Part shown: positions 29,977-38,687 of the stretch, piece by piece
Layout of the letters: each line of letters opens with the position of its first letter
How positions within the stretch are numbered: the first letter of the stretch is position 1
NCBI RefSeq assembly: GCF_003937915.1
Contig: NZ_RHUM01000010.1
Coordinates: 110,713-174,712 of the forward strand
Direction of reading: 5' to 3'
Origin: Erwinia sp. 198
GTDB taxonomy: Bacteria > Pseudomonadota > Gammaproteobacteria > Enterobacterales > Enterobacteriaceae
DNA length: 64,000 nt
Translations under genes and position numbers: made by a program
The notes under the pieces: generated by a model
Seen by the model: the letters and a program-made list of their open reading frames with translations, nothing else
The model's database searches: none
Told to the model about the DNA's origin: nothing

Positions 29977-31916
29977 AAGGCCCGCTCCTTTATTTCTGCG
30001 CGGGTCATTTTCGCGCTCTGCTCAAACATCGCCAGCATCTCCCGCGCGCTGCGACGCCCTTCCGCCATAGCCGTTACCACCAAATCGGCACCGTGCACGG
30101 CATCCCCGGCGGCAAACACTTTTGGATGATGCGTTTGCGTTGTGCGACCCGCCTGGCCTGTTTTAATCAGCCCCCGACGATCGAAACGGACCGCCTGTCC
30201 CGCCAGCCAGGGCATCTCGTGCGCCTGAAAGCCAAAGGCCAGGATCAGCGCGTCGGCAGCCAGCACGAACTCAGATCCTTTGACCAGCTGCGGTCGCCGG
30301 CGCCCGTCGCTGCCTGGCTCACCGGCAACGGTGCGGATCATCCCTATGCCGCTCAGACGACCGCCCTTATCCAGCTCGATATATTGCGGCAGCAGGTTAA
30401 ACATAAATTCCACGCCTTCTTCGCACGCGTTGGCGACCTCTTTTTTAGAGCCAGGCATACTCTCTTCATCGCGCCGATAGGCGCAAATAACCTGTTTCGC
30501 CTGCTGCCGGATGGCGGTACGCACGCAGTCCATCGCCGTATCGCCACCGCCCAGAACTACGACTTTTTTCCCCTTCAGTGAGACATAAGGCTGCTGTTTG
30601 TCCTCTGCCAGCCCCATTACCCGGCGCGTATTAGCGGTCAGATAAGGCAGCGCCTGCATGACGCCGGGCGCATCCTCATGCTCAAGGCCCGCCTGCATCA
30701 ATTTATAGGTGCCCACCCCTAAAAAGACGGCGTCGTAATCCGCCAGCAGACGAGAGAAAGAAAGGTCACGACCAATTTCGCAGTTAAGGTGAAACTTAAT
30801 TCCCATTTTGCTGAAAATCGCGCGGCGGGTTGTCATCAGCTGTTTATCCAGCTTGAAAGAGGGGATCCCAAAGGTCAGCATCCCGCCAATTTCGGGATGG
30901 CGATCGTAGACATCCACCTGCACGCCGCTGCGCGCAAGGATATCAGCACAGCCCAGCCCGGCAGGCCCGGCGCCCACCACCGCCACCTTTTCAGGCCGGG
31001 CCTCAATCGCTGGCGGCGTCGGGTGCCAGCCCTGCCTGAACGCTTCATCAGTGATGTAACGCTCGAGGTTACCTATCGAAACCGCGCCCGACCGACCGCT
31101 GAGCGTACATGCGCCTTCGCAGAGCCGATCCTGTGGACAGACACGCCCGCAAATTTCCGGCAGGCTGCTGGTCTGATGCGATAGCTCTGCCGCATCGATA
31201 ATTCGCCCCTCCTGTACCAGGCGGATAAAATCGGGGATGGCGTTGTGCAGCGGGCAGGCCCAGCCGCACCACGCTTTTTGCGCGCAATAAAGACAGCGCT
31301 CGGCCTCATAACCCGCCTGCGACGGCGAGAGGCCCTGATAAATCTCGCAGAAATGCCTGACGCGATCCGTGGGTTTAAGCTTGCGGGCGCCAATGCGCGG
31401 CAGCTTATCCAACGCCTGCGCGGCGCGTCCGGCTACTGGCCGCAGCGCTTTATCGTCAGCAGTGGCGTACTGACGGTACTGCCGAAGCCGCGTCAATGTA
31501 TTTTCATCCATCACGTGCAGCGCCCGGGTCGGGCAGGAAGCCACACAAGCGGGGCCGCCCTGCCCGGTTTGCTCGCAGAGATCGCACTTACTCATAACGT
31601 CTTCAGAAGCAGCCGGTTCAATCGCGCCAAACGGACAGGCCAGCAGACAATTTTTGCAGCCTATGCACTTTTCCTCATGCAGCCGCACGCTGCCGCGTTG
31701 AAAAACAAGCGCCTGAGTTGGGCAGCTGGCGACGCAGGGCGCATGGTTGCACTGACGACAGGTAACGGGGCCACAGCCTTTGACAAGATGAATGCGCGGC
31801 CGAAACTGCCCACGATCGACTGGCCATTCGCCATCGCCGTGCGCTAATGCACACGCCACTTCACAAACATGACAATCAATACACTCGCCGGGATTAACAG
31901 TGACAAACCGGTTCAT
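29973..31916 (-). CDS. aegA: AegA/YgfT-like Fe-S flavin oxidoreductase
   Basis: 647 residues from ATG 31916 (MNRFVTVNPGECIDCHVCE, AAGGAG upstream). About 1-160: HydN-like ferredoxin part with four Cys clusters. About 190-647: glutamate-synthase small-subunit-like region with two Fe-S Cys groups (CLYCAQKAWCGWACPLHN, CGRVCPQDRLCEGAC), an FAD motif GAGPAGLGCADILARSG and an NAD(P) motif LGGGDTAMDC. E. coli AegA and YgfT (UacF) have this layout and are reported to be needed for urate degradation. First gene of an overlapping three-gene unit with the ferredoxin and formate dehydrogenase. Confidence 0.9.
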   Translation of the reverse strand: MNRFVTVNPGECIDCHVCEVACALAHGDGEWPVDRGQFRPRIHLVKGCGPVTCRQCNHAPCVASCPTQALVFQRGSVRLHEEKCIGCKNCLLACPFGAIEPAASEDVMSKCDLCEQTGQGGPACVASCPTRALHVMDENTLTRLRQYRQYATADDKALRPVAGRAAQALDKLPRIGARKLKPTDRVRHFCEIYQGLSPSQAGYEAERCLYCAQKAWCGWACPLHNAIPDFIRLVQEGRIIDAAELSHQTSSLPEICGRVCPQDRLCEGACTLSGRSGAVSIGNLERYITDEAFRQGWHPTPPAIEARPEKVAVVGAGPAGLGCADILARSGVQVDVYDRHPEIGGMLTFGIPSFKLDKQLMTTRRAIFSKMGIKFHLNCEIGRDLSFSRLLADYDAVFLGVGTYKLMQAGLEHEDAPGVMQALPYLTANTRRVMGLAEDKQQPYVSLKGKKVVVLGGGDTAMDCVRTAIRQQAKQVICAYRRDEESMPGSKKEVANACEEGVEFMFNLLPQYIELDKGGRLSGIGMIRTVAGEPGSDGRRRPQLVKGSEFVLAADALILAFGFQAHEMPWLAGQAVRFDRRGLIKTGQAGRTTQTHHPKVFAAGDAVHGADLVVTAMAEGRRSAREMLAMFEQSAKMTRAEIKERAL

Positions 31917-32093
31917 TTTTACTCCTTTTATGCCGCACAAATCCCTTTCGTCGGGCTATGCAAAAAAAGGGCACATTTGCGGAAAAAAGCCATTCAGAGC
32001 TGATTTTTGTGAGGCATTACGCAGTTGCTGGCGAGAACGTCGGTTTAAGAGAGGGATGTCGTCGCTATGGCTGACGTAGACAGAGAATTACCA

Positions 32094-32106
32094 TCTCATT
32101 TTGAGA
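32094..32106. promoter_or_regulatory. Candidate UacR-like activator site upstream of the xdh unit
   Basis: TCTCATTTTGAGA, a perfect TCTCA-N3-TGAGA inverted repeat about 120 bases upstream of the -24 element, the usual place of a sigma-54 enhancer. The same 13-mer is at 38390 and a centre variant at 45040. Confidence 0.7.
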
Positions 32107-32224
32107 AAAAGACATCAAAGTGAAACAACTCCGGCGACATACAAGCGAATAACAGACTTGTTTTTGCCCGCTTTCTTCGGAATGCCTCGCAGCCCTGGAA
32201 CTTGTCGCAGGCATCGCCATACTC

Positions 32225-32240
32225 TGGCATATCCCTTGCT
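32225..32240 (+). promoter_or_regulatory. Sigma-54 promoter of the xdh unit
   Basis: TGGCATATCCCTTGCT has GG and GC ten bases apart and matches the TGGCAY-N6-TTGCW consensus at nearly all fixed positions. Predicted transcription start is near 32251, 28 bases before the GTG start codon. Confidence 0.8.
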
Positions 32241-32278
32241 TAGGGCTGCCCCAGGGAAGCATCAGGAGACCAAAACCC

Positions 32279-35200
32279 GTGAAAACTCTTTTAGTGGGCA
32301 GTGAAGTGCCGCGCGTCGACGGCCTGGCGAAGGTCAGGGGGGCTGCCGTATATGGCGACGATATTGTTTTGAAAAACATGCTTTATGGCGTGTGTCGCTA
32401 TGCCGATATCGCCGCAGGGCGAATCGCCTCGCTGGATATTACGGAGGCGGAAAAACTGCCTGGCGTGGTAAAAATTGCAACATGGAAGGACATCCCCGGC
32501 CAGCGCTATGTTGGCGTGGTTATTCCGGACTATCCGCCTATCGTTGAAGGCGAAATCGCTTTTCGCGGGGACGTAATTGCCGTGATCGCGGCGGAAAGCT
32601 ATGAAATAGCCTGCCAGGCCGCCGATAAAATCCGCGTGACCTACACGCCCTGGACACCGATAACATCGGTTAAAGACGCTATCAGACCAGGGGCGCGTCT
32701 CATCCACAGTGACAAAGAAAATAATATTATTAATCATCACCATACGATTAAGGGCGATATTGAGGCGGGCTTTGCGGCCTCCAGCCATATCTTTGAGCGC
32801 GATTTTGAGGTCGGCTTTCAGGAGCACGCCTATATTGAGCCGGAGTCCATCACCGTCGGCTACGACGACAATGAACAAATCGTCACGGTTTATGGGTCAA
32901 TACAAAATGCGCATCGCGTGCGCGGCATGGTGGCGAAATATCTGGATCTGCCGCAGTCAAAGGTTAACGTGAAGCGCTCCGTGCTGGGCGGCTCTTTCGG
33001 CGGCAAAGACGATATTATCGATCATCTTGCCTGCCGGGCGGCGTTGCTGGCCGTATTGACTTCGCGCCCGGTAAAAATGACCTATAACCGCGAACAGTCA
33101 ATGCAGGAGAGCTATAAACGCCACCCTTATCAGATGCATTACAAAATCGGTCTGGACGATCGGGCGCGTATCCAGGCAATAAAAATAGATATCCTTGCGG
33201 ATGGCGGCAGCTATGCCGGGCAAACGCCTTTTGTCACCTGGCGTAGCTCCGTACAGGCTGCCGGGCCTTATAATATTCCCAACGTGCGTGTCGATATTAC
33301 CGGCGTCTATACCAACAATAATTATACCTCCGCCTATCGCGGCTTTGGGGCGCCGCAGGTTATTTTTGCCAATGAATCGCTGATGGATGAGGTAGCGGAA
33401 AAAATGGGGCTGTCGCCCGTCGAGCTGCGTCTGAGAAACGTACTGCGCCAGAACGACACCAGCATGGCTGGACAGGTTCTCAGCGAGCATCAGGTTTCCG
33501 CGCAGGAAGTCCTGCAAAAGGCTATCGACAAAACCGAGTTTTTGGCGAAACGGGAGCATTATCGGCAGCTCAATCAGCTGGGCGGGCCGATTAAATATGG
33601 CATTGGACTGGCGCTCAGTCATCGGGGTTGTTCACTGGGGGCCGAGGGGCTGGATGCCTCTTCCGCGCTGATACAGATCAACGCCGACGGCAGCCTGAAT
33701 CTTTCCACTTCCGTGTCTGAAAACGGCCAGGGATTGCAGACCACCATGTCGCTTATTGCAGCGGAAGCATTTGGCCTGGATCTGACACAAATTCATTTCA
33801 CCGATCCACCGACCGCCTTGATTGCCGATGGGGGATCTACCGTAGCGTCCCGCGGCACGCTAATGGGCGGACAGGCGGTGCTTAGCGCGGCGAAAAGCAT
33901 CAAGCGACGCATGGCTAAAGCGCTGGCGCAAACGCTGGATGTAACCGATCCCGACGATCTGGTATGGGAAAACGGCACCGTATTTCACCGCCAATACCCT
34001 TCTAAGCGACTGGCGTTCCGGCAGGTCGTTGACATGACGAAAGCTACCGGTGCCAATCTTTCGGCTTACGGCTGGCACGTCGCGCCGGCTATCCACTGGG
34101 ACGAAGAAAAAGGAAGCGGCAGTCCCTACTTTACCTGGGTTTACGGCTGTCAGATCGCCGATATCGCGCTGGATACCCGCACAGGAAAAATCACGTTTAA
34201 CAACGCCACGGCCGTGCATGACGTCGGCAAAGTGATCAACAAAGTTGGTTTTGAAGGACAGGTTTACGGCGGCCTGGTTCAGGGAATGATCGGCTACGCC
34301 ATGCTGGAAGAGTTCAATATAGAGCAAGGCGAGGTTAAATCTGAGAACTTTGATACCTACCTGCTGCCCACGATTAAAGACGTGCCGAATATCGACATCG
34401 TCGCGGTAGAAAATCACGACAAGGCGGGTCCCTATGGCGCCAAGGTTATCGGCGAACCCGTGCTGGAGCTTGGCGGCGCGGCGCTAAATAACGCCGTGAG
34501 CTTCGCGCTTGGACGTCGCAACTACACGCTACCGCTGACGCTGGAGCAGGTTCGCCTGGGCTACGCGTTGAAAAAACCGGTCCGCCAGAGCGAGCTACAG
34601 GCTGAATCGGGCGGTAAAAAACAGGTTTTACGGCTGAACACGCTACAAGTTTACCGGCCGGACACGCTGGATGACACGCTACGGGCGCTGGCCGACGGCC
34701 GGGCCAGGCCGATTGCAGGCGGAACGGATCTGCTGGTACAGGCGCGGCTTAGTACGGTGTCGCTGCCGCTGGTGGATATTTCAGGTTTGAAAGAACTACA
34801 GCGTATCGCTTTCTGCGATGAGGGCTTGGCCATCGGGGCTGGCGTTTGCTTCAGTGATTTGACGGCCGATCAGCGGATTCAGGAGCACTATCCGCTATTA
34901 ATTACCGCCTGCAACACCATTGGTTCACTACAGCTCCGTAACCGGGCGACGCTGGGTGGTAATATCGTTAACGCCGCGCCCTGCGCAGACTCCGTACCGC
35001 CGCTGATTATCTATGACGCTATCGTCGTGCTGCAGAGCCAGCAGGCGCAGCGCCGGATGCCGCTGTCGGACTTTATCACCGCAGGCTACCGTACCCGGCT
35101 ACAGCCCGGCGAGTTACTGACCGCGGTGATACTGCCCGTCCCCTATCGCGATCCTGGTCTTGAGCAACGCTATCTTCAGCTGGGTCGTCGTAATGCGCTG

Positions 35201-35512
35201 AACATTACCCGTCAGAGCTTTACCGGCCAGTTTACCTTCAATCATGCGGGGATCCTGGTGCGCTGCCGTCTGGTAGATGGCGCGCTGTTGAGTAAGCCTC
35301 AACGCTTGATTGCGGTAGAGAAAGTTCTGACCGGACAGGCGTTGACGACCGCGCAGATAGAGGCGGGTGCCAGCGCGCTGCAAGCCCTGCTAACGGCGGC
35401 TATAGGCAATCGCTGGTCCGCCGCGTACAAGGTGCCGGTAGCGTTAGATATGCTGCGTCAAATGTTGCAGGAAGCCCGTGAAGCCGGGACAAAACAAGGA
35501 GCAAAAAAATGA
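32279..35512 (+). CDS. Molybdo-hydroxylase Mo subunit fused to FAD domain (XdhD-like)
   Basis: 1077 residues, GTG start after AGGAG. Residues 1 to about 760 are a xanthine-dehydrogenase-type molybdopterin subunit: VLGGSFGGKDD, AYRGFGAPQ, GSTVASRGT and the active-site Glu region GAKVIGEPVLELGG. Residues about 780-1077 are the CO-dehydrogenase-type FAD domain (IAGGTDLLVQARL, TLGGNIVNAAPCADS). E. coli XdhD instead joins Fe-S to Mo, with FAD separate (YgfM). The Fe-S subunit follows directly, overlapping by four bases, so a complete enzyme is encoded. Purine hydroxylation or dehydroxylation is likely from context; the exact substrate is unknown. Confidence 0.88.
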   Translation: MKTLLVGSEVPRVDGLAKVRGAAVYGDDIVLKNMLYGVCRYADIAAGRIASLDITEAEKLPGVVKIATWKDIPGQRYVGVVIPDYPPIVEGEIAFRGDVIAVIAAESYEIACQAADKIRVTYTPWTPITSVKDAIRPGARLIHSDKENNIINHHHTIKGDIEAGFAASSHIFERDFEVGFQEHAYIEPESITVGYDDNEQIVTVYGSIQNAHRVRGMVAKYLDLPQSKVNVKRSVLGGSFGGKDDIIDHLACRAALLAVLTSRPVKMTYNREQSMQESYKRHPYQMHYKIGLDDRARIQAIKIDILADGGSYAGQTPFVTWRSSVQAAGPYNIPNVRVDITGVYTNNNYTSAYRGFGAPQVIFANESLMDEVAEKMGLSPVELRLRNVLRQNDTSMAGQVLSEHQVSAQEVLQKAIDKTEFLAKREHYRQLNQLGGPIKYGIGLALSHRGCSLGAEGLDASSALIQINADGSLNLSTSVSENGQGLQTTMSLIAAEAFGLDLTQIHFTDPPTALIADGGSTVASRGTLMGGQAVLSAAKSIKRRMAKALAQTLDVTDPDDLVWENGTVFHRQYPSKRLAFRQVVDMTKATGANLSAYGWHVAPAIHWDEEKGSGSPYFTWVYGCQIADIALDTRTGKITFNNATAVHDVGKVINKVGFEGQVYGGLVQGMIGYAMLEEFNIEQGEVKSENFDTYLLPTIKDVPNIDIVAVENHDKAGPYGAKVIGEPVLELGGAALNNAVSFALGRRNYTLPLTLEQVRLGYALKKPVRQSELQAESGGKKQVLRLNTLQVYRPDTLDDTLRALADGRARPIAGGTDLLVQARLSTVSLPLVDISGLKELQRIAFCDEGLAIGAGVCFSDLTADQRIQEHYPLLITACNTIGSLQLRNRATLGGNIVNAAPCADSVPPLIIYDAIVVLQSQQAQRRMPLSDFITAGYRTRLQPGELLTAVILPVPYRDPGLEQRYLQLGRRNALNITRQSFTGQFTFNHAGILVRCRLVDGALLSKPQRLIAVEKVLTGQALTTAQIEAGASALQALLTAAIGNRWSAAYKVPVALDMLRQMLQEAREAGTKQGAKK

Positions 35513-35970
35513 ACAGGATCAGGCTGACAGTAAACGGGGTTGAGGTTGAGAGAACGGTTGAGGACAATCGCCGCCTGCTTGATTTTTTACGCGAGGATTT
35601 ACAGCTGACCGGCACCAAAGAAGGCTGTTCGGTAGGCGAGTGCGGCGCCTGTACGGTGATCATGAACGGTAAGTCTGTCTGTTCATGCCTGGTGCTGGCG
35701 GCGCAGTGCGATGATGCGACGGTCAGCACTATTGAAGCACTGCATCAGGATGAAACCGGTAGAAAGCTGCAGCAGGAATTTGTGCGCCACGGCGGCGTAC
35801 AGTGCGGCTTTTGCACGCCGGGCGTGCTGATGAGCACCAAAGCGCTGCTGGATAAAACCCCTCGCCCGAGCGACCAGCAGATTGCAGAAGCGCTGGAGGG
35901 AAATCTTTGCCGCTGTACCGGTTACAAACCAATTATTAAATCAATTAAGGCGGTGCTGAAAACGGAGTAA
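35509..35970 (+). CDS. [2Fe-2S] subunit of the molybdo-hydroxylase
   Basis: 153 residues, XdhC/CoxS type. N-terminal plant-type [2Fe-2S] domain CSVGECGACTVIMNGKSVCS and C-terminal helical [2Fe-2S] domain VQCGFCTPGV...GNLCRCTGYKP. All eight Cys are present. Start ATG overlaps the stop of the Mo-FAD gene (ATGA). It should carry electrons from the Mo centre to FAD. Confidence 0.95.
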   Translation: MNRIRLTVNGVEVERTVEDNRRLLDFLREDLQLTGTKEGCSVGECGACTVIMNGKSVCSCLVLAAQCDDATVSTIEALHQDETGRKLQQEFVRHGGVQCGFCTPGVLMSTKALLDKTPRPSDQQIAEALEGNLCRCTGYKPIIKSIKAVLKTE

Positions 35971-35977
35971 AGCCATT

Positions 35978-36544
35978 ATGAGGGAATGTATTATGCTGGC
36001 GGCCGGACTCTCATCGCGTATGGGATGTTGGAAAATGCTGCTGCCATGGCAGGATACAACGGTGCTGGACATGGCCGTTCGCAATGCGCTGGCATTCTGC
36101 GACAGAGTTATCCTGGTAACAGGCTATCGTGCCGAAGAGCTTCATCAGCGTTACGCCCATTGGCCTGCCGTAGATCTTTGTCACAACCCCGGTTACCAGG
36201 CGGGGATGTTTTCTTCGGTACGCTGCGGCACCGCCGCGCTTTCCGGCGGACGCTTTTTCGTAGTGCCCGGAGATATGCCCGCGATTGATCCGGCAATCTA
36301 TGCGCTGCTGTGGCAGCATCAAAGTCTCTGTTGCCAACTGCCCTGCTACGCGGGCAAAAATGGGCATCCGGTGCTGCTGCCTGCCGGAATGGCGGCGCAA
36401 ATAATCGCAGCGCCTGAGCAAAGTACGCTGCGCAAGCTGATTCAGGAATATGGCTGCATCAGCGTGCCGGTCGACAGCCCAACCATTCACTGGGATTTAG
36501 ACAGGCCCGCACAGTATCAGCAACGCCTTGGCAACGCCCGCTGA
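35978..36544 (+). CDS. mocA: Molybdenum cofactor cytidylyltransferase MocA
   Basis: 188 residues. Converts Mo-molybdopterin to the cytosine dinucleotide form used by xanthine-dehydrogenase-family enzymes. N-terminal nucleotide motif MLAAGLSSRMGCWKMLLPW, PGDMPAID and NGHPVLLP match E. coli MocA. Directly after the hydroxylase genes, as a dedicated cofactor supplier. Confidence 0.92.
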   Translation: MRECIMLAAGLSSRMGCWKMLLPWQDTTVLDMAVRNALAFCDRVILVTGYRAEELHQRYAHWPAVDLCHNPGYQAGMFSSVRCGTAALSGGRFFVVPGDMPAIDPAIYALLWQHQSLCCQLPCYAGKNGHPVLLPAGMAAQIIAAPEQSTLRKLIQEYGCISVPVDSPTIHWDLDRPAQYQQRLGNAR

Positions 36545-36547
36545 AGC

Positions 36548-38332
36548 TCAGGAATGCAGGCCATATTTTTTTATTTTCCGATAAAGCGTCGCTACGCCAA
36601 TGCCCAGCTCTTCCGCTATCTGCTTCTTATTGCGGGTGCGCTGCAGCGCTTCTTCTATCAGACTTTTTTCTACGGATTTCAGCTTTATCCCTTCCTCTTC
36701 CTCTTTTTCGATCGGGTCGCAAACCGTTTTCGGCGGGTACGCCATCAACGGCACAGAACGGATCGCGGTATGGAACAGCGGCGGCAGTAAGGCATCGTCT
36801 ATTATCTCCCCTTCAGGAACAATATTGACCAGATATTCCACCAGGTTGCTTAACTCGCGCACGTTGCCTGGCCACAGGTAGCGTTGTAACAGCTCTATCG
36901 CTTCCCGGCTGATACCCGGATAGGCGCAGCCGATGCGCTGCGAGTGATGATTAAGAAAATAGTGCATCAAAAGTTCGATATCCCCTTCGCGATCGCGCAG
37001 TGGCGGTACCTCCAGCGGGATCACGTTCAGGCGATAGTAGAGATCCTCCCGGAACTTTCCATCCTCAATAAATTGCCGCAGGTTTTGATGCGTAGCGGAA
37101 ATAATTCGAATATCGACAGACACAGGGCGACTTGCGCCAACGGGCAGCACCTCGCGATTTTCTATCGCCCGCAGTAAACGAGCCTGCAGGCTCAGCGGCA
37201 TATCGCCGATTTCATCCAGAAACAGCGTGCCGCCGTTGGCTGACTGGATCAGCCCCGACCGTCCGCCGGGAGCCGCGCCGGTAAAAGCGCCTTTTACATA
37301 GCCGAACAGCTCGCTTTCCAGCAGGTTTTCAGGAATAGCCGCACAGTTTATCGCCACAAACGGCCTGTCGTGCCTTTTGCTCAGCCTGTGGATGGCCCGC
37401 GCCACGACCTCTTTTCCGGTGCCGCTTTCTCCCAGTATCATCACGCTGGAAGGGCTGGAAGCAATACGCATAATCAGCCGTTTCAGTTTGTGGATTGCTT
37501 TGGATTTTCCTACCAGCCGTTCAATGCCAGGCGGCTCGTTTTCAGTCAGCAAAGAAGCGGTAAGCGCGTCCTGATGAAAAGCCATTAAAAAGAGTTTTTG
37601 CTGACCGATATGATGTAGCTGCCCCGTCAACAGCATCTGTTGCTCGCCCATAATCACGCGGTGCTGGGCATGGCCGTCAGCCGCTTTCCGCTGACGGCTA
37701 AGCGGCTCAATAGCCAGGGATCTTCCCGTTAAACTTTCCTGAGTGGCAGCCAGTTGGCTGAGCGCACGATCGTTAACGGCTTTCACTTTACCGTCCCGAT
37801 CCAGCAGGATCACCCCTTGATCCATACTGCCTAATAGCGTGTGCCAGACGGCATCGCTTTGCGGTTGCCGCGGCTGAGCGCTGGCGAGATTAGCCACCAG
37901 CAGTCGGGAAACGTGTCGCATATACTGCACAAACATATCCGCGTTATCGCTGAGTTTTCGGTGCTGCTCATTATTGACGGCAATAAGGCTGATGACGCCC
38001 AGACAACGGTGAGGGGCCAGGATAGGTACGCCGATAAAAGCCCGCTCTTTGCAAAACTGTCGTTGCTGACAGGCTTTGCAAAGGGGGTTGTAACGTGAAT
38101 CGACGACAACCATTTCCTTTTGCGTTTCGATCACGTTCCTGAGCAGATGGTTATTGCTTTCCGGGCTATGTCCGAAGCGATAGCTGTAAGGGCCGGTGCC
38201 GGCAATGCGAATGAGGTGGCGATCGACAACTTCCACTTCCATTTCCAACACGTTAGCCAGCAGGCTGCTGAAATTCAGAATGGTCGGCTGTATGGCCATC
38301 AGGCCAGAGGGTAACGATGGTGCTTCATCCAT
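36548..38332 (-). CDS. uacR: Sigma-54-dependent activator, YgeV/UacR-like
   Basis: 595 residues from ATG 38332 (AAGGA upstream), close to E. coli YgeV (592). N-terminal GAF-like sensor (about 20-165) with a Cys group [12 protein letters not shown]; a PAS-like segment (about 175-260, [22 protein letters not shown]); AAA+ domain with GESGTGKEV, the sigma-54 loop GAFTGA and [10 protein letters not shown]-terminal Fis-type helix-turn-helix ([24 protein letters not shown]). It lies between the hydroxylase and ygeW units, facing away from ygeW. Likely activates the cluster's -24/-12 promoters; urate or a related purine may be the signal. The symbol follows the E. coli homologue. Confidence 0.9.
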   Translation of the reverse strand: MDEAPSLPSGLMAIQPTILNFSSLLANVLEMEVEVVDRHLIRIAGTGPYSYRFGHSPESNNHLLRNVIETQKEMVVVDSRYNPLCKACQQRQFCKERAFIGVPILAPHRCLGVISLIAVNNEQHRKLSDNADMFVQYMRHVSRLLVANLASAQPRQPQSDAVWHTLLGSMDQGVILLDRDGKVKAVNDRALSQLAATQESLTGRSLAIEPLSRQRKAADGHAQHRVIMGEQQMLLTGQLHHIGQQKLFLMAFHQDALTASLLTENEPPGIERLVGKSKAIHKLKRLIMRIASSPSSVMILGESGTGKEVVARAIHRLSKRHDRPFVAINCAAIPENLLESELFGYVKGAFTGAAPGGRSGLIQSANGGTLFLDEIGDMPLSLQARLLRAIENREVLPVGASRPVSVDIRIISATHQNLRQFIEDGKFREDLYYRLNVIPLEVPPLRDREGDIELLMHYFLNHHSQRIGCAYPGISREAIELLQRYLWPGNVRELSNLVEYLVNIVPEGEIIDDALLPPLFHTAIRSVPLMAYPPKTVCDPIEKEEEEGIKLKSVEKSLIEEALQRTRNKKQIAEELGIGVATLYRKIKKYGLHS

Positions 38333-38389
38333 GACGTGCGTCCTTGTGTTCACAATCCCTTCTCTCATCCTGGAGAGCCCTGTGCTGAA

Positions 38390-38429
38390 TCTCATTTTGA
38401 GAGAAACAGCAGGCTTTATCATTTTGAGC
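38390..38429. promoter_or_regulatory. Two candidate UacR-like activator sites
   Basis: 38390-38402 is TCTCATTTTGAGA, identical to the site before the xdh unit. 38417-38429 is TATCATTTTGAGC, the same with one change in each arm; centres are 27 bases apart, roughly the same face of the helix as expected for cooperative dimers. They sit 58 bases upstream of the regulator's start and about 200 before the ygeW promoter, so could serve both. Confidence 0.65.
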
Positions 38430-38602
38430 GCTGAGAATCCAACGATCGCGTAACACCATACTCCGTCATGCCCTTGGCTGTCATGCCCATTACCCTGCTC
38501 AGGCTCTCTTCACTAACCACATCGTTTTAAAATTGCTACATATCTCGCAAATTCGGCGATAGATCACGTTTTTCCGCCGCCAATAGCCGTGCCTCCCACT
38601 CC

Positions 38603-38618
38603 TGGCATAGAAGTTGAT
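38603..38618 (+). promoter_or_regulatory. Possible sigma-54 promoter of ygeW unit
   Basis: TGGCATAGAAGTTGAT has a perfect -24 half and correct spacing, but the -12 dinucleotide is GA, not GC. That position is strongly conserved, so the call is tentative. Confidence 0.4.
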
Positions 38619-38687
38619 TACAGCGGTCAGGCTTTCTGCCGTGCCGTTAGCGGCAGAGATAATGTATCGCTATGAGGAACCGTTTAA

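Larger units (their letters stand above)
31917..32278. promoter_or_regulatory. Divergent control region aegA unit / xdh unit
   Basis: 362 bases, no gene. It holds the palindrome at 32094-32106 and the -24/-12 promoter at 32225-32240 listed separately. No equally good -24/-12 element faces aegA; TGCAAAAAAAGGGCACA (31959-31975) has the -12 part but a poor -24. Confidence 0.6.
38333..38687. promoter_or_regulatory. Control region between uacR-like gene and ygeW
   Basis: 355 bases, no gene. Near the regulator start are the palindromes at 38390-38402 and 38417-38429. A -24/-12-like element faces ygeW at 38603. AATTTGCGAGA (reverse strand, 38540-38550) resembles part of the iol-region motif and may be chance. 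Confidence 0.55.

Noticed and set aside
31959-31975. Sigma-54-like promoter facing aegA
   Set aside because: The -12 half (TTTGCA) is good, but the -24 half lacks GG at the required spacing.
38540-38550. TTTGCGAGA before ygeW (and TTTGCGAA at 45161) as extra copies of the iol motif
   Set aside because: Only 8-9 bases match and the AGATC end is missing; likely chance in AT-rich DNA.
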